From the NCBI RefSeq assembly GCF_004770045.1, contig NZ_RQFO01000011.1:191952-255951 (forward strand): a stretch of 64,000 bases of DNA, in the 5' to 3' direction. The notes beneath the pieces were generated by a model, which was not told where the DNA came from, searched no databases, and saw nothing but the letters and a program-made list of their open reading frames with translations. The DNA is from Leptospira montravelensis (GTDB lineage: Bacteria; Spirochaetota; Leptospiria; Leptospirales; Leptospiraceae). The position numbers and the translations under genes were made by a program. Each line of letters starts with the position of its first letter. Position 1 is the first letter of the stretch. Below are positions 45,115 to 56,429 of this stretch, in pieces.

Positions 45115-45492
45115 TCAAATCAGAAGTCGTATCGTCTTTGTGGGGAAATAAATAGGGAAATGGCGCTGGTCCGAAATAAGACGCGTTGTGAATGAATTTT
45201 GTAGAAACTGTGGTTTTAAAACGGAGAACCCGTTTCCGCTCCAAGCCAGAAATTTTATCTGCTTCCAGATCGAAAAATCTGTCCCACTAGAAGATAGAAG
45301 TTCTTCATGTGTGATAGGGCATTCGCAAGAATTTGTAGAATCCTCTTTGGAATCTGTAGTTTGGTGACAAGGCGGAACACTGACACGTTCTACAAATTTC
45401 TCTGCAGAAGTACAAAATCCGAATGCGGAGGATTTACACCCTAAATAGGCGAGAAAAATTAGAATGAATCCAATTACAAACTTACGTTTCAT
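45115..45492 (-). CDS. Cys-containing lipoprotein upstream of the copper-storage gene
   Basis: 125 residues, lipobox LAYLG-Cys19, then Cys pairs (FGFC, PPCHQ, CECP) that could bind metal. The C-terminal half is basic and without Cys. It lies 75 bases before csp, so a copper-linked role is inferred only from location. No known domain. Confidence 0.6.
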   Translation of the reverse strand: MKRKFVIGFILIFLAYLGCKSSAFGFCTSAEKFVERVSVPPCHQTTDSKEDSTNSCECPITHEELLSSSGTDFSIWKQIKFLAWSGNGFSVLKPQFLQNSFTTRLISDQRHFPIYFPTKTIRLLI

Positions 45493-45532
45493 GCTCTTCC
45501 GCTACAGTGCTTAGACGATCTTATCTTACTCT

Positions 45533-46756
45533 TTAAAATAAATTCTTCAAGCCTTTTCCTGCCACAATAAAGGTTCCGATGGTAGATCCTATCTGAGGAA
45601 GAAAAAAAACGAGAAAGATATGAAGGACACGATTTTTCCAAAACCCAGCTACAGATTCTGAATCATCTGCAATGTGTTCGAAGTCTTCCACAAGTGGTTT
45701 TCGCAAATAGGATTCGGATAAAGCACTCACCCAACCTGCTTTAAAGATGGGAACAAAGGTTCCAATCGGTGCTGTGATAAAAGCAAGTAAAATAGAGATG
45801 GGATGTGCCCAAGCAATGAGAGCACCAAGGGCAGCAAGTCCACCTTTGATATAAATGAGTTTTGAGAATAAATCCATCCCTGCTTCGCCGCCTTGACTCC
45901 AAGTGGTATACCCAATCAGGCCGGCAAAAAAAACAGGATACAAAATAAGACTAATATTGTCCCACCATTTGCGTTTAGGAACTTCATCTAACACAGATAA
46001 ATCGTTAATTGATTGAATATTTCGTTCGATCCCAGCTAAATGTCCTGCACCCACAACAGCCAAAACTTTTTTGGCCGAATTTCCTTCTGCAGCTTGGCGA
46101 ATTTTTTCTGCTAAATACACATCCCTTTCATCAATGATGACATGTTTGACAGACTCATATTTTTTGGGAATTTGAGAGAATAAATCTTTGAGAATGTCAT
46201 CTGATTTCATCTCTTCAATTTTATCATCTGAAACATCTTCACGAACCAGAAGAGAAGTAAGTAGAGCGCTAAAAAGATACATTTTAGAGAAAAATCCTAC
46301 GTTTCCCCAAGACCTTTTTAATGTGGTTTGGATTTCGCGGTCTACGGCAATGACTGGTTTTTCCAGTTCTCGACCCAGAGTGATTGCTTTTCGCATTTCA
46401 TCTCCAGGTTTGATATCTTTGTTTCCAATTTTTTTCTGGAAGGAAGACAGAATAAGACTGGATAAAAGTAACCACATCTTTCTTTCTTTAAAAACTTTAA
46501 ATATATCTAATTTTTTTAGATAATCGGGGTCTTCTACAGACTTCATCCTAGATTCACATAACTCTACACAAATGATATCTGGTTTTAGTGTCTGAATCAT
46601 TTTTTCGACTTCTTCTACACTTTGTTTGGACACATGGGCCGTTCCAAGGATGTGAACTTCCGTTTTTCCTATGGTTTGGAAAAGATATGGTTCCGTTGTT
46701 TTGGAACCTTTTTTGGTAGAATTTCTTGGGGGAGTTGATTTTTTGATTGAACGCAT
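45533..46756 (-). CDS. TraB/PrgY-family membrane protein
   Basis: 407 residues. The N-terminal domain (about 25-230) has HILGTAHVSKQSVEEV and VELCESR, then GAGHLAGI, the conserved TraB (GumN-related) motifs. The C-terminal third has about four membrane helices. In enterococci TraB/PrgY limits pheromone signalling; elsewhere function is unknown. N-terminus is basic. Divergent from cheD. Confidence 0.85.
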   Translation of the reverse strand: MRSIKKSTPPRNSTKKGSKTTEPYLFQTIGKTEVHILGTAHVSKQSVEEVEKMIQTLKPDIICVELCESRMKSVEDPDYLKKLDIFKVFKERKMWLLLSSLILSSFQKKIGNKDIKPGDEMRKAITLGRELEKPVIAVDREIQTTLKRSWGNVGFFSKMYLFSALLTSLLVREDVSDDKIEEMKSDDILKDLFSQIPKKYESVKHVIIDERDVYLAEKIRQAAEGNSAKKVLAVVGAGHLAGIERNIQSINDLSVLDEVPKRKWWDNISLILYPVFFAGLIGYTTWSQGGEAGMDLFSKLIYIKGGLAALGALIAWAHPISILLAFITAPIGTFVPIFKAGWVSALSESYLRKPLVEDFEHIADDSESVAGFWKNRVLHIFLVFFLPQIGSTIGTFIVAGKGLKNLF

Positions 46757-46816
46757 AAGGAAAGGTTACTATCTATAATACCTAAGTAACGGTTCCACTC
46801 TCTAGAAACAAGTAGA

Positions 46817-47320
46817 ATGTCTATAAAATCCAAAATCATCAATGTGGGAATTGCCGACATCAAGGTCGGAAAAGATATGGATGTGCTCCGAACTACATTG
46901 GGTTCGTGCATAGGAATCGTTTTGTATGATCCAGAACAGAAAGTGGGAGCCATTTCCCATATCATGCTTGCCAAAGATCCCACAGGTAAAGATGCGATAA
47001 AGTTTCCGCACAAGTACGGAGAAACTGCCCTACCCATTCTCATTGAGATGATGAAACAACAAGGTTCCAATATTGGGCAATACTCTTGCCGTATGTTTGG
47101 TGGGGCCTCCATGTTCAAAGGAATCAACTCCCAGTTTTTGCAAAACATTGGGGAACAGAATATCATTATTGTCAAAAAATTTATGGAAGAGAATAAAATC
47201 CCTGTCATTGTGGAAGATGTGGCGGGGAACGAAGGAAGAACGATCAGTCTTTACTGTGACGATGGACGCGTGTTGTTAAAAAAAGCTGGTATGGAAAAAT
47301 ACCTTTATAAGGTGCGTTAG
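46817..47320 (+). CDS. cheD: chemoreceptor glutamine deamidase CheD
   Basis: 167 residues. The catalytic Cys31 (LGSC), His48 (ISHIML) and Thr26/27 of the CheD family are present. CheD deamidates Gln in chemoreceptors and modulates CheC. Cytoplasmic. The 46-residue C-terminal segment is standard. Followed after six bases by an HDOD gene. Confidence 0.93.
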   Translation: MSIKSKIINVGIADIKVGKDMDVLRTTLGSCIGIVLYDPEQKVGAISHIMLAKDPTGKDAIKFPHKYGETALPILIEMMKQQGSNIGQYSCRMFGGASMFKGINSQFLQNIGEQNIIIVKKFMEENKIPVIVEDVAGNEGRTISLYCDDGRVLLKKAGMEKYLYKVR

Positions 47321-47326
47321 GCGAAT

Positions 47327-48181
47327 ATGCTAAAATCGAAGGTTGATGAAATATTACAAGACGTAAATAAACTACCTGCCATTTCGTCGGTTGTATCAAA
47401 GGTATTGGAAAAACTCCAAAAACCAGACGTAAATATTGCAGACCTAGCTCAGGAAATTTCTAAGGATCCTGCCATTACCGCAAACGTAATTAAACTTTCT
47501 AACTCGGCTTATTACAGAGCATCCAAACCCATTCGTACGGTCCAAGAGGCACTTATGACTCTTGGAATCAAAACAGTAAAAGAAATTGTACTACTCACTG
47601 CAGCCAAAGGCATCCTATCGCAAGACCTAAATAGTTACCAACTAGAGGCAGCCCAACTTTGGTCCTCTTCTTTACTCGTAGCAGAACTTTCTAGTAAAAT
47701 CGTACAACATAAAAAACTTAAAATTGATAAGGACCTTGCCTTTACTTCTGGATTGTTATGTAGTGTTGGTAAAATCGTTTTGGCCCAGTTCTTTAGTCCG
47801 GTAATGATGCAAATCAAAGCAGATCTAAAAGACAACCAAGAACCCTTCCCTAACTTAGAGAAAAAGTACTTTGGATACACTCATATGGAAGTGTCCGAAA
47901 ACCTCTTAAAACGTTGGAACTTTCCACAAGAACTTACAGATGTAGTTGCTAATTACCTAACCCCAGAAAATTCGAAAAATAATCCAATTTTAACATCTGT
48001 GGTACATATTGCGAGTATCCTCATTGTTGTGTCTGGAATTGGTATCGATATCGGTGGGGAATCTGTCCCTATTTCCCCTTTTGCACTTAGCCAAACAGGT
48101 GTTACAGAGGCAGATATCGAAACCTACTTTGTTCACATCCCTGACTTACAAGCCGGTTTAGCTGATTTGTTAAACGTATAG
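47327..48181 (+). CDS. HDOD-domain signalling protein
   Basis: 284 residues; one HDOD domain with LAQEISKDPAITANVIKLSNSAYY and LMTLGIKTVKEIVLL. HDOD proteins lack the HD phosphodiesterase residues and act in signalling, often c-di-GMP- or motility-linked. Six bases after cheD, which suggests shared chemotaxis regulation. Confidence 0.9.
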   Translation: MLKSKVDEILQDVNKLPAISSVVSKVLEKLQKPDVNIADLAQEISKDPAITANVIKLSNSAYYRASKPIRTVQEALMTLGIKTVKEIVLLTAAKGILSQDLNSYQLEAAQLWSSSLLVAELSSKIVQHKKLKIDKDLAFTSGLLCSVGKIVLAQFFSPVMMQIKADLKDNQEPFPNLEKKYFGYTHMEVSENLLKRWNFPQELTDVVANYLTPENSKNNPILTSVVHIASILIVVSGIGIDIGGESVPISPFALSQTGVTEADIETYFVHIPDLQAGLADLLNV

Positions 48182-48220
48182 TTTTTAACCATCGTACTAC
48201 AAAAGTTTGAACCAGATTTT

Positions 48221-48757
48221 ATGAACATTATATTTATTGGAGCAAGAGGCGCAGGTAAATCGAAGGTCTCTCGTTCTCTTTCGAAAAAAACAGAATTCCC
48301 CGTTGTTTCTACTGATTCTATTGCTGTTTACGAAGCTGGCGGCATTCCCATTCCTAATTTTGTAGAAAAGTTTGATTGGAAAAAATTTCGTGAATTAGAA
48401 TATTCCATTTTGCAAAAACTAGAAAATGCTGATGGAATTATTTTGGATTGCGGCGGTGGAATACTATTCGATTTGGATGAATCTGGAAACGAAATTCCAA
48501 GTAGGAGAAAACTAGATCTCTTACGAAAAATCGGACGAATTGTATATTTAGAACGAGGTCTGGAAGAATTACTAGAAAAAGTGAAAGGAGATGCAACAAG
48601 GCCCGACCTTTCCAAAGTGGCGTCTTACCGTTCTATTTTAGAAAAAAGATTACCGGTCTACCAAGAAGCTGCTCATTTTAAGCTGAATTTATCCAAACTC
48701 ACGAAAGAAGAAGCCGCCGAACGAGTACTCGACTGGCTTGGGATCAAATCCAAATAA
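48221..48757 (+). CDS. aroK: shikimate kinase-like protein
   Basis: 178 residues. GARGAGKS (7-14) is the P-loop, STDS the shikimate-binding Asp site, CGGGI the Gly-rich loop, and ATRPDLS the lid region with Arg. It phosphorylates shikimate in aromatic synthesis. The ATG 48221 has no strong ribosome site. The symbol is by similarity, as aroL-like variants look alike. Confidence 0.88.
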   Translation: MNIIFIGARGAGKSKVSRSLSKKTEFPVVSTDSIAVYEAGGIPIPNFVEKFDWKKFRELEYSILQKLENADGIILDCGGGILFDLDESGNEIPSRRKLDLLRKIGRIVYLERGLEELLEKVKGDATRPDLSKVASYRSILEKRLPVYQEAAHFKLNLSKLTKEEAAERVLDWLGIKSK

Positions 48758-49151
48758 TCAGATTTTTTACGAGCTATCAAGCCAAGTGATAAGGCGAAAA
48801 GTTAACTCAGGCATTCTCCAAAACCAAACTTCAAAATTTCTCTGGTCTGCCCTAAAAACGAACCAAAACCTGCCGCCAGGATTCTCTCAAAGATACGCTT
48901 GGAATTAAACAAATTACCTACGGAATTTACAGTTCGCTTGTTTCTTGTACTCTAAGATTTTTTAGACCATATCCGATCTTGTTCAAATAAATAGCTAAAT
49001 GATGCGTATATAAACCGATTGTACTAAAAACATGCATTTTCTTATGTTTGATTTTGCCTAAAAATAAATCATTTTGCTGAAAACAAAATAATTGGACAGT
49101 ACACCTAAATTCAAAAACAAGGTACAGTAATTGCTTTAGAGTAGGGTACGT
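48758..49151. other. 394-base intergenic region upstream of gltB
   Basis: AT-rich; small inverted repeats only (AAACAT/ATGTTT at 49028-49049). TAGGG five bases before the gltB ATG could be its ribosome site. No NtrC-type site, no tRNA and no convincing ORF seen. Confidence 0.6.
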
Positions 49152-52100
49152 ATGTCAAAATCTAACCAACCACCCATCCTTCCGCCACTTGGCCCACAGG
49201 CCCAAGGTATGTATGATCCTGCCTTGGATAAAGATTCCTGTGGTGTTGGTTTTATCGCAAATTATAAAGGCAAACGTTCCCGGGACATCGTAGACAAGGG
49301 AATCCGCCTCATGTGTAACCTAGAGCATAGAGGGGCAGAAGGTGCTGATCCAAAAACCGGTGACGGGGCAGGGATCATGATTAATATCCCTGATGCATTT
49401 TTTAGAAAAGTTCTCCCCTTCTCGTTGCCAAAAGAAGGCGACTATGCAGTGGGATTTTTGTTCCTCCCTCAAAACACAGAAGCCCGAACTGCCGTTGAAA
49501 ACGTAATCGAAAAAATCATAGTCGATGAAGGGGAAGAGTTTCTCGGATTTCGCGATGTCCCCATTAACAAAGAATATGCGGGCGTTGTCGCATCGAAAAC
49601 CATCCCAGTTTTCAAACAAGTATTCATAGGTAAAAAATCCAAAAAAAATAAAACTTCTGACGACTTCGAAAGAAAACTATTCCTCATCCGTCGCCTCATT
49701 GACAGACGAATCCGTACAGAGATGAAACTGGATCGTTCCCAGTACTATGTACCAAGTTTTTCATCCCGTACGATTGTATACAAAGGGATGTTACTTGGTG
49801 ACCAAGTCAAAAAATTCTATGAAGATTTAAAATCTCCTGACTTAACTTCTGCGTTTTGTTTGACTCACACTCGGTTTTCAACAAACACCTTCCCTACCTG
49901 GGATTTGGCTCACCCTTACCGACAAATTGCCCACAATGGTGAGATCAATACTCTACGGGGGAACATGAACTGGATGGCGGCTCGCCAAATGGTGATGCAA
50001 TCTCCACTTTACGGTGATGAACTGCGCCGTATGCTTCCTATCGTGATGGAAGGCCAGTCTGATACGGCAACCTTTGATACAGTTCTTGAATTACTTGTAA
50101 TGGGTGGTAGATCTCTCCCTCATTCAGTGATGATGATGATTCCAGAAGCTTGGTCCAAAAACAAAGCTATGGATGCCGACAGACGCGCGTTCTACGAATA
50201 CCATGCAACCTTCATGGAACCTTGGGATGGTCCAGCTGCCATCGCTTTCACTGATGGTAGAATCATTGGGGCTACCTTGGATCGTAACGGACTTCGCCCT
50301 GCGCGTTTCATTGTTACCAAAAACGATGAAGTGATCATGTCCTCGGAAGCAGGTGTACTCAACCTTCCACCAGAAGAAGTTTTAACCCAAGACAGACTTC
50401 GTCCAGGCCGAATGCTTCTCATCGATATGGAAAAAGGACAAATCCTAGACGACGAAGAAATCAAAAAACAAATCGCTACCCAAAAACCTTATCGCAAATG
50501 GGTAGAAGACAATATGATTCGTCTAGGATCTTTGCCAGATCCTGAGAACGTAAAACAACCGCAACACGAAACTATTTTAGAACGCCAAAGAGCATTTGGT
50601 TACACTCACGAAGATGTGTTTACCATCATCAAACCGATGGGTGTTTCTGGAGAAGAACCAATTGGTTCTATGGGTGTGGATTCTTCCCTTGCAGTACTCA
50701 GTGAAAAACCACAACCCCTATTCCGTTATTTCAAACAAAACTTTGCGCAAGTTACCAATCCACCGATTGATCCAATTCGGGAAGAACTTGTGATGGAACT
50801 TACAACCTATATCGGACCAGAAGGAAACCTTCTTTCCGAAGAGCCGGAACATGCACATCGATTGGAATTGGAACACCCAATTCTTACCAACGAAGATTTC
50901 GAAAAAATCAAACAAATCAGTGAAGGACATTTCAAAGCCAAAACTTTTGAAATCCTTTTTGATCCTTCTAAAAAACATGATATGAGAAACTCTCTCGACC
51001 GTGTTTGTGCCGATGCTGCCAAAGCGGTTCGCGAACAAGGGGTAAACCTCATCATCTTAACCGACCACGGAGTGGGTGAAAAAAAAGCAGCCATCCCTTC
51101 CCTTCTTGCTGTAGCAGGACTCCATCACTATTTAATTCGGGAAGGTCTTCGCACTCGAGCAGGAATTGTTTTAGAATCAGGGGAACCAAGAGAAGTGGCC
51201 CACTTTGCCTTGTTATGCGGTTATGGTGCAAATGCCATCAATCCATACCTTGCTTTTGAAACTATTGCCGATCTTTCCCAACAAGGTTTACTCCCAGAAG
51301 TCCCTAATTACAAGGATGCAAAAAAGAAATACATCAAATCCATTGGGAAAGGACTTTTTAAAGTATTCTCAAAAATGGGAATTTCCACATTACAATCGTA
51401 TTGTGGGGCTCAAATTTTTGAAGCCGTGGGACTTGATTCCGAACTCGTTAACACATACTTTGCAGGAACTCAATCTCGCATTGAAGGACTTTCTCTTGAG
51501 ATGTTGGAAGAAGAAACCGTTCGCCGCCACAAAGCAGCTTATGATCCTACTTTTTTCCCGAACAACCTAGAACCAGGTGGAGTGCACTACTATCGTAAAA
51601 ATGGTGATAGCCATCTTTATACACCGATTACAGTTCACAAATTACAAAAAGCAACTCAAGACAACGATTACAAAGTGTTCAAAGAGTTCTCAAGCCTAAT
51701 CGATAACCAAAACGAAAAGGCAATCACTCTTCGCAGTTTGTTCCAACTTGATTTTGAAGGTTCGAAAGCAATTCCTATCGAAGAAGTGGAGTCTGTAAAA
51801 TCCATTCTCAAACGTTTCCAAACAGGTGCTATGAGTCATGGTTCCATTTCTTGGGAAGCACATACCACTCTTGCGATTGCCATGAACCGAATTGGTGCTA
51901 AATCGAACACAGGTGAAGGTGGAGAAGATCCAGTACGATTCAAAACCCTTCCGAATGGAGATAGCATGCGTTCGGCGATCAAACAGGTTGCGTCTGCAAG
52001 GTTTGGTGTGACTATGGAATACCTCACCAATGCCGATGATATCCAAATCAAAATGGCACAGGGCGCCAAACCAGGTGAAGGTGGACAGCTCCCAGGACAC

Positions 52101-53729
52101 AAGGTAGACAAATACATTGGTTGGCTTCGTTATTCCACTCCAGGTGTAACTTTGATTTCACCTCCTCCTCACCATGATATTTATTCCATCGAAGATCTAA
52201 AACAGTTGATCTTTGATTTAAAAAACTCGAATCCAAGAGCCCGTGTATCTGTGAAACTTGTCTCTGAATCGGGTGTAGGAACTGTGGCGGCCGGTGTGGC
52301 CAAAGCACATGCGGATCATATCCTAATTGCAGGTCACGAAGGTGGAACTGGGGCAAGCCCGATTTCTTCCATCCACCATGCAGGAACTCCTTGGGAACTG
52401 GGACTTTCCGAAACTCACCAAACTCTTGTCGCCAATGGACTTCGTGACCGTGTGTATCTGGCTGTGGATGGGAAACTCCTCACTGGAAAAGATGTGGTTG
52501 TCGGAGCTCTCCTTGGTGCAGAAGAATTTGGATTCTCTACTTCCGCACTGGTTTCAGTGGGTTGTATCATGATGCGTAAATGCCATCTCAATACTTGCCC
52601 AGTAGGTGTGGCAACTCAGGACGAATTCTTACGAAGTAAGTTTACAGGAAAACCAGAGTATGTTGTAAATTTCATGACCTTTGTTGCAGAAGAAGTTCGT
52701 GAGATTATGGCAAAACTTGGATTTAGAACGTTTGAAGAAATGATTGGCCAAGTGGAAAAAATCAAATTCAAACGACCTCACCACCATTGGAAGGCTCGTG
52801 GTCTTGATTTTAGTAAAGTGCTCCATAGACCAACTCCTGTGTTCCCTACCGGACTCTATCGTGCTAAAGAACAAAACCACCACTTGGATGAACAGATTGA
52901 TAACGAACTGATCCGTAAGTCACTTGCTGCGATTGATCACAAACAACCTGTGAAAATCCAAACATCCATTGTGAACCTGAACCGTTCTGTAGGAACCATG
53001 CTTAGCCACGAAGTGACTAAAAAATATGGTGTGGATGGATTGTCAGAAGACACAATTGATATCGAATTTACAGGAACCGCAGGACAGTCGTTTGGTGCTT
53101 TTGTGACGAAAGGAATGACACTTCGCCTGGTGGGTGAAGGAAATGACTATGTAGGAAAAGGACTTTGTGGTGGAAAACTCATCTTCCAAACTCCTAAAAA
53201 TGCTCCTTACAAAGCAGAAGAAAACATAGTCATAGGTAACACTTGTTTCATTGGGGCAACGAGTGGAAACGCTTATGTCAATGGGATTGCTGGCGAAAGA
53301 TTCTGTGTTCGTAACTCAGGAGCACATGTCATCGTAGAAGGAACCGGAGACCACGGTTGTGAATATATGACTGGTGGTCGGGTCATCATCCTCGGAGACA
53401 TTGGACGTAACTTTGCCGCTGGAATGTCAGGTGGAATTGCTTACCTTTGGGATCCAAAGAAAAATAAAGAAGCTCTCATCAACAAAGAGATGGTCGACTT
53501 AGATCCGTTAACTGATGCTACCGAAATTGCAGAAGTGAAAAAGATGATCGAAGATCATAAAACTTATACTGGGTCCAAACGAGCAGAAGAAGTGCTGAAG
53601 GACTGGGAAACTGTAGTCAAACAAATGATCAAAGTCATTCCAAGAGATTATAAAAAAGCTCTAGAAAAAATGGCGGAAGAAAACGCTTCAGGAAAAGCAA
53701 ACAAAGAGGGGGTAACGGCTCGTGGGTAA
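49152..53729 (+). CDS. gltB: glutamate synthase large subunit
   Basis: 1525 residues. Cys30 (KDSCGVGF) becomes the N-terminal glutaminase nucleophile after removing about 29 residues. An amidotransferase domain is followed by central and FMN-binding ([20 protein letters not shown]) domains with iron-sulfur Cys ([15 protein letters not shown]), and a beta-helix C-terminus ([13 protein letters not shown]). It converts 2-oxoglutarate and glutamine to two glutamates. Confidence 0.97.
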   Translation: MSKSNQPPILPPLGPQAQGMYDPALDKDSCGVGFIANYKGKRSRDIVDKGIRLMCNLEHRGAEGADPKTGDGAGIMINIPDAFFRKVLPFSLPKEGDYAVGFLFLPQNTEARTAVENVIEKIIVDEGEEFLGFRDVPINKEYAGVVASKTIPVFKQVFIGKKSKKNKTSDDFERKLFLIRRLIDRRIRTEMKLDRSQYYVPSFSSRTIVYKGMLLGDQVKKFYEDLKSPDLTSAFCLTHTRFSTNTFPTWDLAHPYRQIAHNGEINTLRGNMNWMAARQMVMQSPLYGDELRRMLPIVMEGQSDTATFDTVLELLVMGGRSLPHSVMMMIPEAWSKNKAMDADRRAFYEYHATFMEPWDGPAAIAFTDGRIIGATLDRNGLRPARFIVTKNDEVIMSSEAGVLNLPPEEVLTQDRLRPGRMLLIDMEKGQILDDEEIKKQIATQKPYRKWVEDNMIRLGSLPDPENVKQPQHETILERQRAFGYTHEDVFTIIKPMGVSGEEPIGSMGVDSSLAVLSEKPQPLFRYFKQNFAQVTNPPIDPIREELVMELTTYIGPEGNLLSEEPEHAHRLELEHPILTNEDFEKIKQISEGHFKAKTFEILFDPSKKHDMRNSLDRVCADAAKAVREQGVNLIILTDHGVGEKKAAIPSLLAVAGLHHYLIREGLRTRAGIVLESGEPREVAHFALLCGYGANAINPYLAFETIADLSQQGLLPEVPNYKDAKKKYIKSIGKGLFKVFSKMGISTLQSYCGAQIFEAVGLDSELVNTYFAGTQSRIEGLSLEMLEEETVRRHKAAYDPTFFPNNLEPGGVHYYRKNGDSHLYTPITVHKLQKATQDNDYKVFKEFSSLIDNQNEKAITLRSLFQLDFEGSKAIPIEEVESVKSILKRFQTGAMSHGSISWEAHTTLAIAMNRIGAKSNTGEGGEDPVRFKTLPNGDSMRSAIKQVASARFGVTMEYLTNADDIQIKMAQGAKPGEGGQLPGHKVDKYIGWLRYSTPGVTLISPPPHHDIYSIEDLKQLIFDLKNSNPRARVSVKLVSESGVGTVAAGVAKAHADHILIAGHEGGTGASPISSIHHAGTPWELGLSETHQTLVANGLRDRVYLAVDGKLLTGKDVVVGALLGAEEFGFSTSALVSVGCIMMRKCHLNTCPVGVATQDEFLRSKFTGKPEYVVNFMTFVAEEVREIMAKLGFRTFEEMIGQVEKIKFKRPHHHWKARGLDFSKVLHRPTPVFPTGLYRAKEQNHHLDEQIDNELIRKSLAAIDHKQPVKIQTSIVNLNRSVGTMLSHEVTKKYGVDGLSEDTIDIEFTGTAGQSFGAFVTKGMTLRLVGEGNDYVGKGLCGGKLIFQTPKNAPYKAEENIVIGNTCFIGATSGNAYVNGIAGERFCVRNSGAHVIVEGTGDHGCEYMTGGRVIILGDIGRNFAAGMSGGIAYLWDPKKNKEALINKEMVDLDPLTDATEIAEVKKMIEDHKTYTGSKRAEEVLKDWETVVKQMIKVIPRDYKKALEKMAEENASGKANKEGVTARG

Positions 53730-55164
53730 ACCAACAGGATTTTTAGAATTTAAAAAAGAATACCTTCAGAAGATTGAACCAAAGGAACGTGTTAAGAACT
53801 ATAAAGAGTTCGAAAAACCCTTTCCTGAAGCAATTGCCAAAGACCAAGGGGCTCGTTGTATGGACTGCGGGATTCCTTTCTGTCATGGTGATACAGGTTG
53901 TCCTGTGGATAACCTGATCCCTGAATTCAATGACTTTGTCTACAGAGGTCGCTGGAAGGAAGCATGGGAAAATCTTTCGAAAACCAATAACTTTCCTGAG
54001 TTTACAGGAAGGCTCTGCCCTGCTCCTTGTGAGTCGGCCTGTACATTAGGAATCATCGAACCACCAGTATCGATCAAATCGATTGAAAGAACGATAATCG
54101 ATCGTGCTTGGGAAGAAGGATGGGTCATCCCACAACCTCCTGTTTCTAAATCTGGAAAAAAAGTAGCAGTCGTTGGTTCAGGTCCTGCAGGTCTTGCCGC
54201 CGGACAGCAGTTAGCTCGTGCCGGACACACTGTAACCATCTTTGAAAAGAATGATCGCATTGGTGGCCTACTCCGTTACGGAATTCCCGATTTCAAAATG
54301 GAAAAAAGACATATTGACCGCCGCATGAAACAAATGGAAGCAGAAGGTGTTACCTTCAAAACCAATGTCAATGTAGGTGTTGATATTACCGCAAAACAAT
54401 TACTTGCTGATTTTGATGCAGTGGTTCTTGCTTGTGGATCAGAAGTTCCAAGAGACCTACCCGTCGAAGGTAGAAACAGTAAAGGCGTTTATTTTGCTAT
54501 GGAGTTCTTGTCTAAAAACAACAAACACGTAGCAGGTGATGCCATTGAAATCATCAATGCCAAAGACAAACATGTGATTGTTATTGGTGGAGGTGATACT
54601 GGATCTGATTGTGTAGGAACTTCTAACCGTCATGGGGCAAAATCTGTCACTCAAATCGAACTTTTTCCAGAACCTCCCAAAGAAAGAGATGTTTCTACTC
54701 CTTGGCCTTTGTATCCAAAAATGTTCCGCACTTCCACCTCACACGAAGAAGGTGTAAATCGGAAATGGGCTGTTTCTACTATGGGTTTTAAATCCAATGA
54801 AAAAGGCGAATTAACTTCCATTTACGGATCCGAAGTAAAAGAAGAAAATGGAAAGTTTAACCCAGTTCCTGGAACCGAATTTGAATGGCCTGCTGATTTA
54901 GTTTTTCTCGCTATGGGATTTGTAAACCCCGTCAAAGAAGGATTACTTGCTGATTTGCAGAAAGAAGGATTGGAACTAGACGGACGAGGGAATGTGAAAG
55001 CGGATTTCGGAACCAAACCAGGATCCTTTGCTACTTCCGTTCCTAAAGTTTATGCTTGCGGAGACGTAAGACGAGGGCAATCCCTCATTGTTTGGGCCAT
55101 TTCGGAAGGAAGGAAGTGTGCGGACCAAGTTCACCATTTCCTAATGCAAGAAGTAGAGGCATAA
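53722..55164 (+). CDS. gltD: glutamate synthase small subunit
   Basis: 480 residues. N-terminal [Fe-S] Cys ([19 protein letters not shown]), then [14 protein letters not shown] (FAD) and [11 protein letters not shown] (NADPH). It feeds electrons to GltB. The GTG start at 53722 overlaps gltB by eight bases; a purine-rich GAGGGGG lies upstream. Confidence 0.97.
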   Translation: MGKPTGFLEFKKEYLQKIEPKERVKNYKEFEKPFPEAIAKDQGARCMDCGIPFCHGDTGCPVDNLIPEFNDFVYRGRWKEAWENLSKTNNFPEFTGRLCPAPCESACTLGIIEPPVSIKSIERTIIDRAWEEGWVIPQPPVSKSGKKVAVVGSGPAGLAAGQQLARAGHTVTIFEKNDRIGGLLRYGIPDFKMEKRHIDRRMKQMEAEGVTFKTNVNVGVDITAKQLLADFDAVVLACGSEVPRDLPVEGRNSKGVYFAMEFLSKNNKHVAGDAIEIINAKDKHVIVIGGGDTGSDCVGTSNRHGAKSVTQIELFPEPPKERDVSTPWPLYPKMFRTSTSHEEGVNRKWAVSTMGFKSNEKGELTSIYGSEVKEENGKFNPVPGTEFEWPADLVFLAMGFVNPVKEGLLADLQKEGLELDGRGNVKADFGTKPGSFATSVPKVYACGDVRRGQSLIVWAISEGRKCADQVHHFLMQEVEA

Positions 55165-55175
55165 AAACCCTCTAC

Positions 55176-55361
55176 TTACTGTCCACATTTGGAACATACT
55201 TTATCATAACAGGGATAATTTATTTCCAATTGTGGATTGACTTTAGAATCGTCTTTTCCAAAAAAATTCTTGCCTAACTTCCAAATTGCAAAAATCATTG
55301 GTGAGACCAATTGAAACGTAGCAAGTAACACTATAGAGATTGTTATATAATATTCCAACAC
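55176..55361 (-). CDS. small single-span protein with a C-terminal Cys cluster
   Basis: 61 residues from a GTG at 55361. Hydrophobic helix about 4-28, then a polar part with CYDKVCSKCGQ, possibly metal-binding. AAGGG lies about eight bases before the start. It is convergent with gltD and its start overlaps the divergent gene region. Coding status is plausible, not proven. Confidence 0.4.
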   Translation of the reverse strand: MLEYYITISIVLLATFQLVSPMIFAIWKLGKNFFGKDDSKVNPQLEINYPCYDKVCSKCGQ

Positions 55362-55372
55362 CTGAGATACCC

Positions 55373-56344
55373 TTGAAACTGACTATTACACAATTCATTA
55401 AAATCGCAACACTTTTGGTAGTGCTCACAGGAAACCTATCCGCCGAGAACATCCTCCTCAAAAAAGGGGGAACTCTCCAGGGGAAGGTAGTCGAACAAGA
55501 CCAATATAAGCTAAAAATTCGAAAAGAAGACGGAACCATAGTCGTTTTAAATAAAACAGATATTCTCAAAGTAGTTTATAAAGACCACCTAACTGCTGCA
55601 GAGGAAGACAAACTCAGAAAAGCAGAAGAAGACAAAGAAAGGCTTAAAAGAGAAAAAGAAGAAGCCGCAAGACTCAAAAAAGAACAGGAAGAAGCAGCAA
55701 AACAAGAAAAAGAGTTGGCTGCCAAAAATGCATCCGCTGATGCAGAAGCAAAACGAAAAAGAGAAGAAGAACTTAGACTTGCAGAATTAGACCGAAAGAA
55801 CCTAACACGAGGTGGGGCAACTTGGAGATCTGCTGTCCTTCCTGGTTGGGGTCAATGGAAACAAGACCGAAAAGTACAAGCCATTGTTTATCCATCGATC
55901 ATTGCGATTGGTCTCTTTTTCACATACGACAAACATCGTATGTATTTAAATGCAAAACGTGATTATAACAATTTAGATAACCCATACACAACCAATGGGT
56001 ATTTTCGTGCTGCCTTTTCTCCTCAAACAGCAGCCACAGTTTCCCCAGCGGAAGCAGTTGTATCAAGTCAGTTTGGACCTTTCAAAGGACAAAGAGAATC
56101 TGTGGAAAGACATTACCGAGATATGCAGTACATTGGTGTAGCTACATTGTTAGTTTATTTTTGGAATATCTTCGATGCTTATTACTTCCATCCAACAGGT
56201 ACTGGACTAACACAAGAAGACACACGCAAAGAAAAATTCTTTATGCATTCCACAGTGGACCGCGTAGGATTCCACCCTACTGCTGTTGCCGGGGATCGCG
56301 GCATCGAACATCGTACTCAATTAGGATATGAATTTACTTTTTAA
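55373..56344 (+). CDS. exported coiled-coil membrane protein of unknown function
   Basis: 323 residues from TTG 55373. A signal peptide (KIATLLVVLTGNLSA), a short LSM-like beta segment (LQGKVVEQDQYKLKIRKEDG), a Glu/Lys/Ala coiled coil about 80-145, then AVLPGWGQWKQDRKVQ, a DUF5683-like motif, and two membrane helices. A TTG at 55340 in frame is possible; TATAAT at 55346-55351 then makes 55373 more likely. Function unknown. Confidence 0.65.
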   Translation: MKLTITQFIKIATLLVVLTGNLSAENILLKKGGTLQGKVVEQDQYKLKIRKEDGTIVVLNKTDILKVVYKDHLTAAEEDKLRKAEEDKERLKREKEEAARLKKEQEEAAKQEKELAAKNASADAEAKRKREEELRLAELDRKNLTRGGATWRSAVLPGWGQWKQDRKVQAIVYPSIIAIGLFFTYDKHRMYLNAKRDYNNLDNPYTTNGYFRAAFSPQTAATVSPAEAVVSSQFGPFKGQRESVERHYRDMQYIGVATLLVYFWNIFDAYYFHPTGTGLTQEDTRKEKFFMHSTVDRVGFHPTAVAGDRGIEHRTQLGYEFTF

Positions 56345-56407
56345 CTCGCATTAAGGGAGTGATCCCCTAATCCCCACATTTTAGATTAATTCTAACTCTC
56401 AACTACC

Positions 56408-56429
56408 CCCCTTGACAAATATCAAGGGG
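56408..56429. promoter_or_regulatory. FNR/CRP-type palindrome upstream of the cbb3 operon
   Basis: CCCCTTGA-N6-TCAAGGGG has perfect eight-base arms and contains TTGAC-AAAT-ATCAA (56412-56425), one base from the FNR consensus. It lies 109 bases before ccoN. cbb3 oxidases are usually controlled by FNR-type regulators. The surrounding 193-base gap also holds TATATAAA near 56500 but no other clear element. Confidence 0.65.

Noticed and set aside
48758..49151. Riboswitch upstream of gltB
   Set aside because: No known conserved riboswitch core or strong terminator seen; only short weak hairpins.
52048..52356. Minus-strand frame within gltB
   Set aside because: Opposite a highly conserved FMN-binding domain; no start site or motif.
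53722..53729. ATG start for gltD further downstream
   Set aside because: The GTG at 53722 gives the conserved N-terminus and the standard short overlap with gltB.
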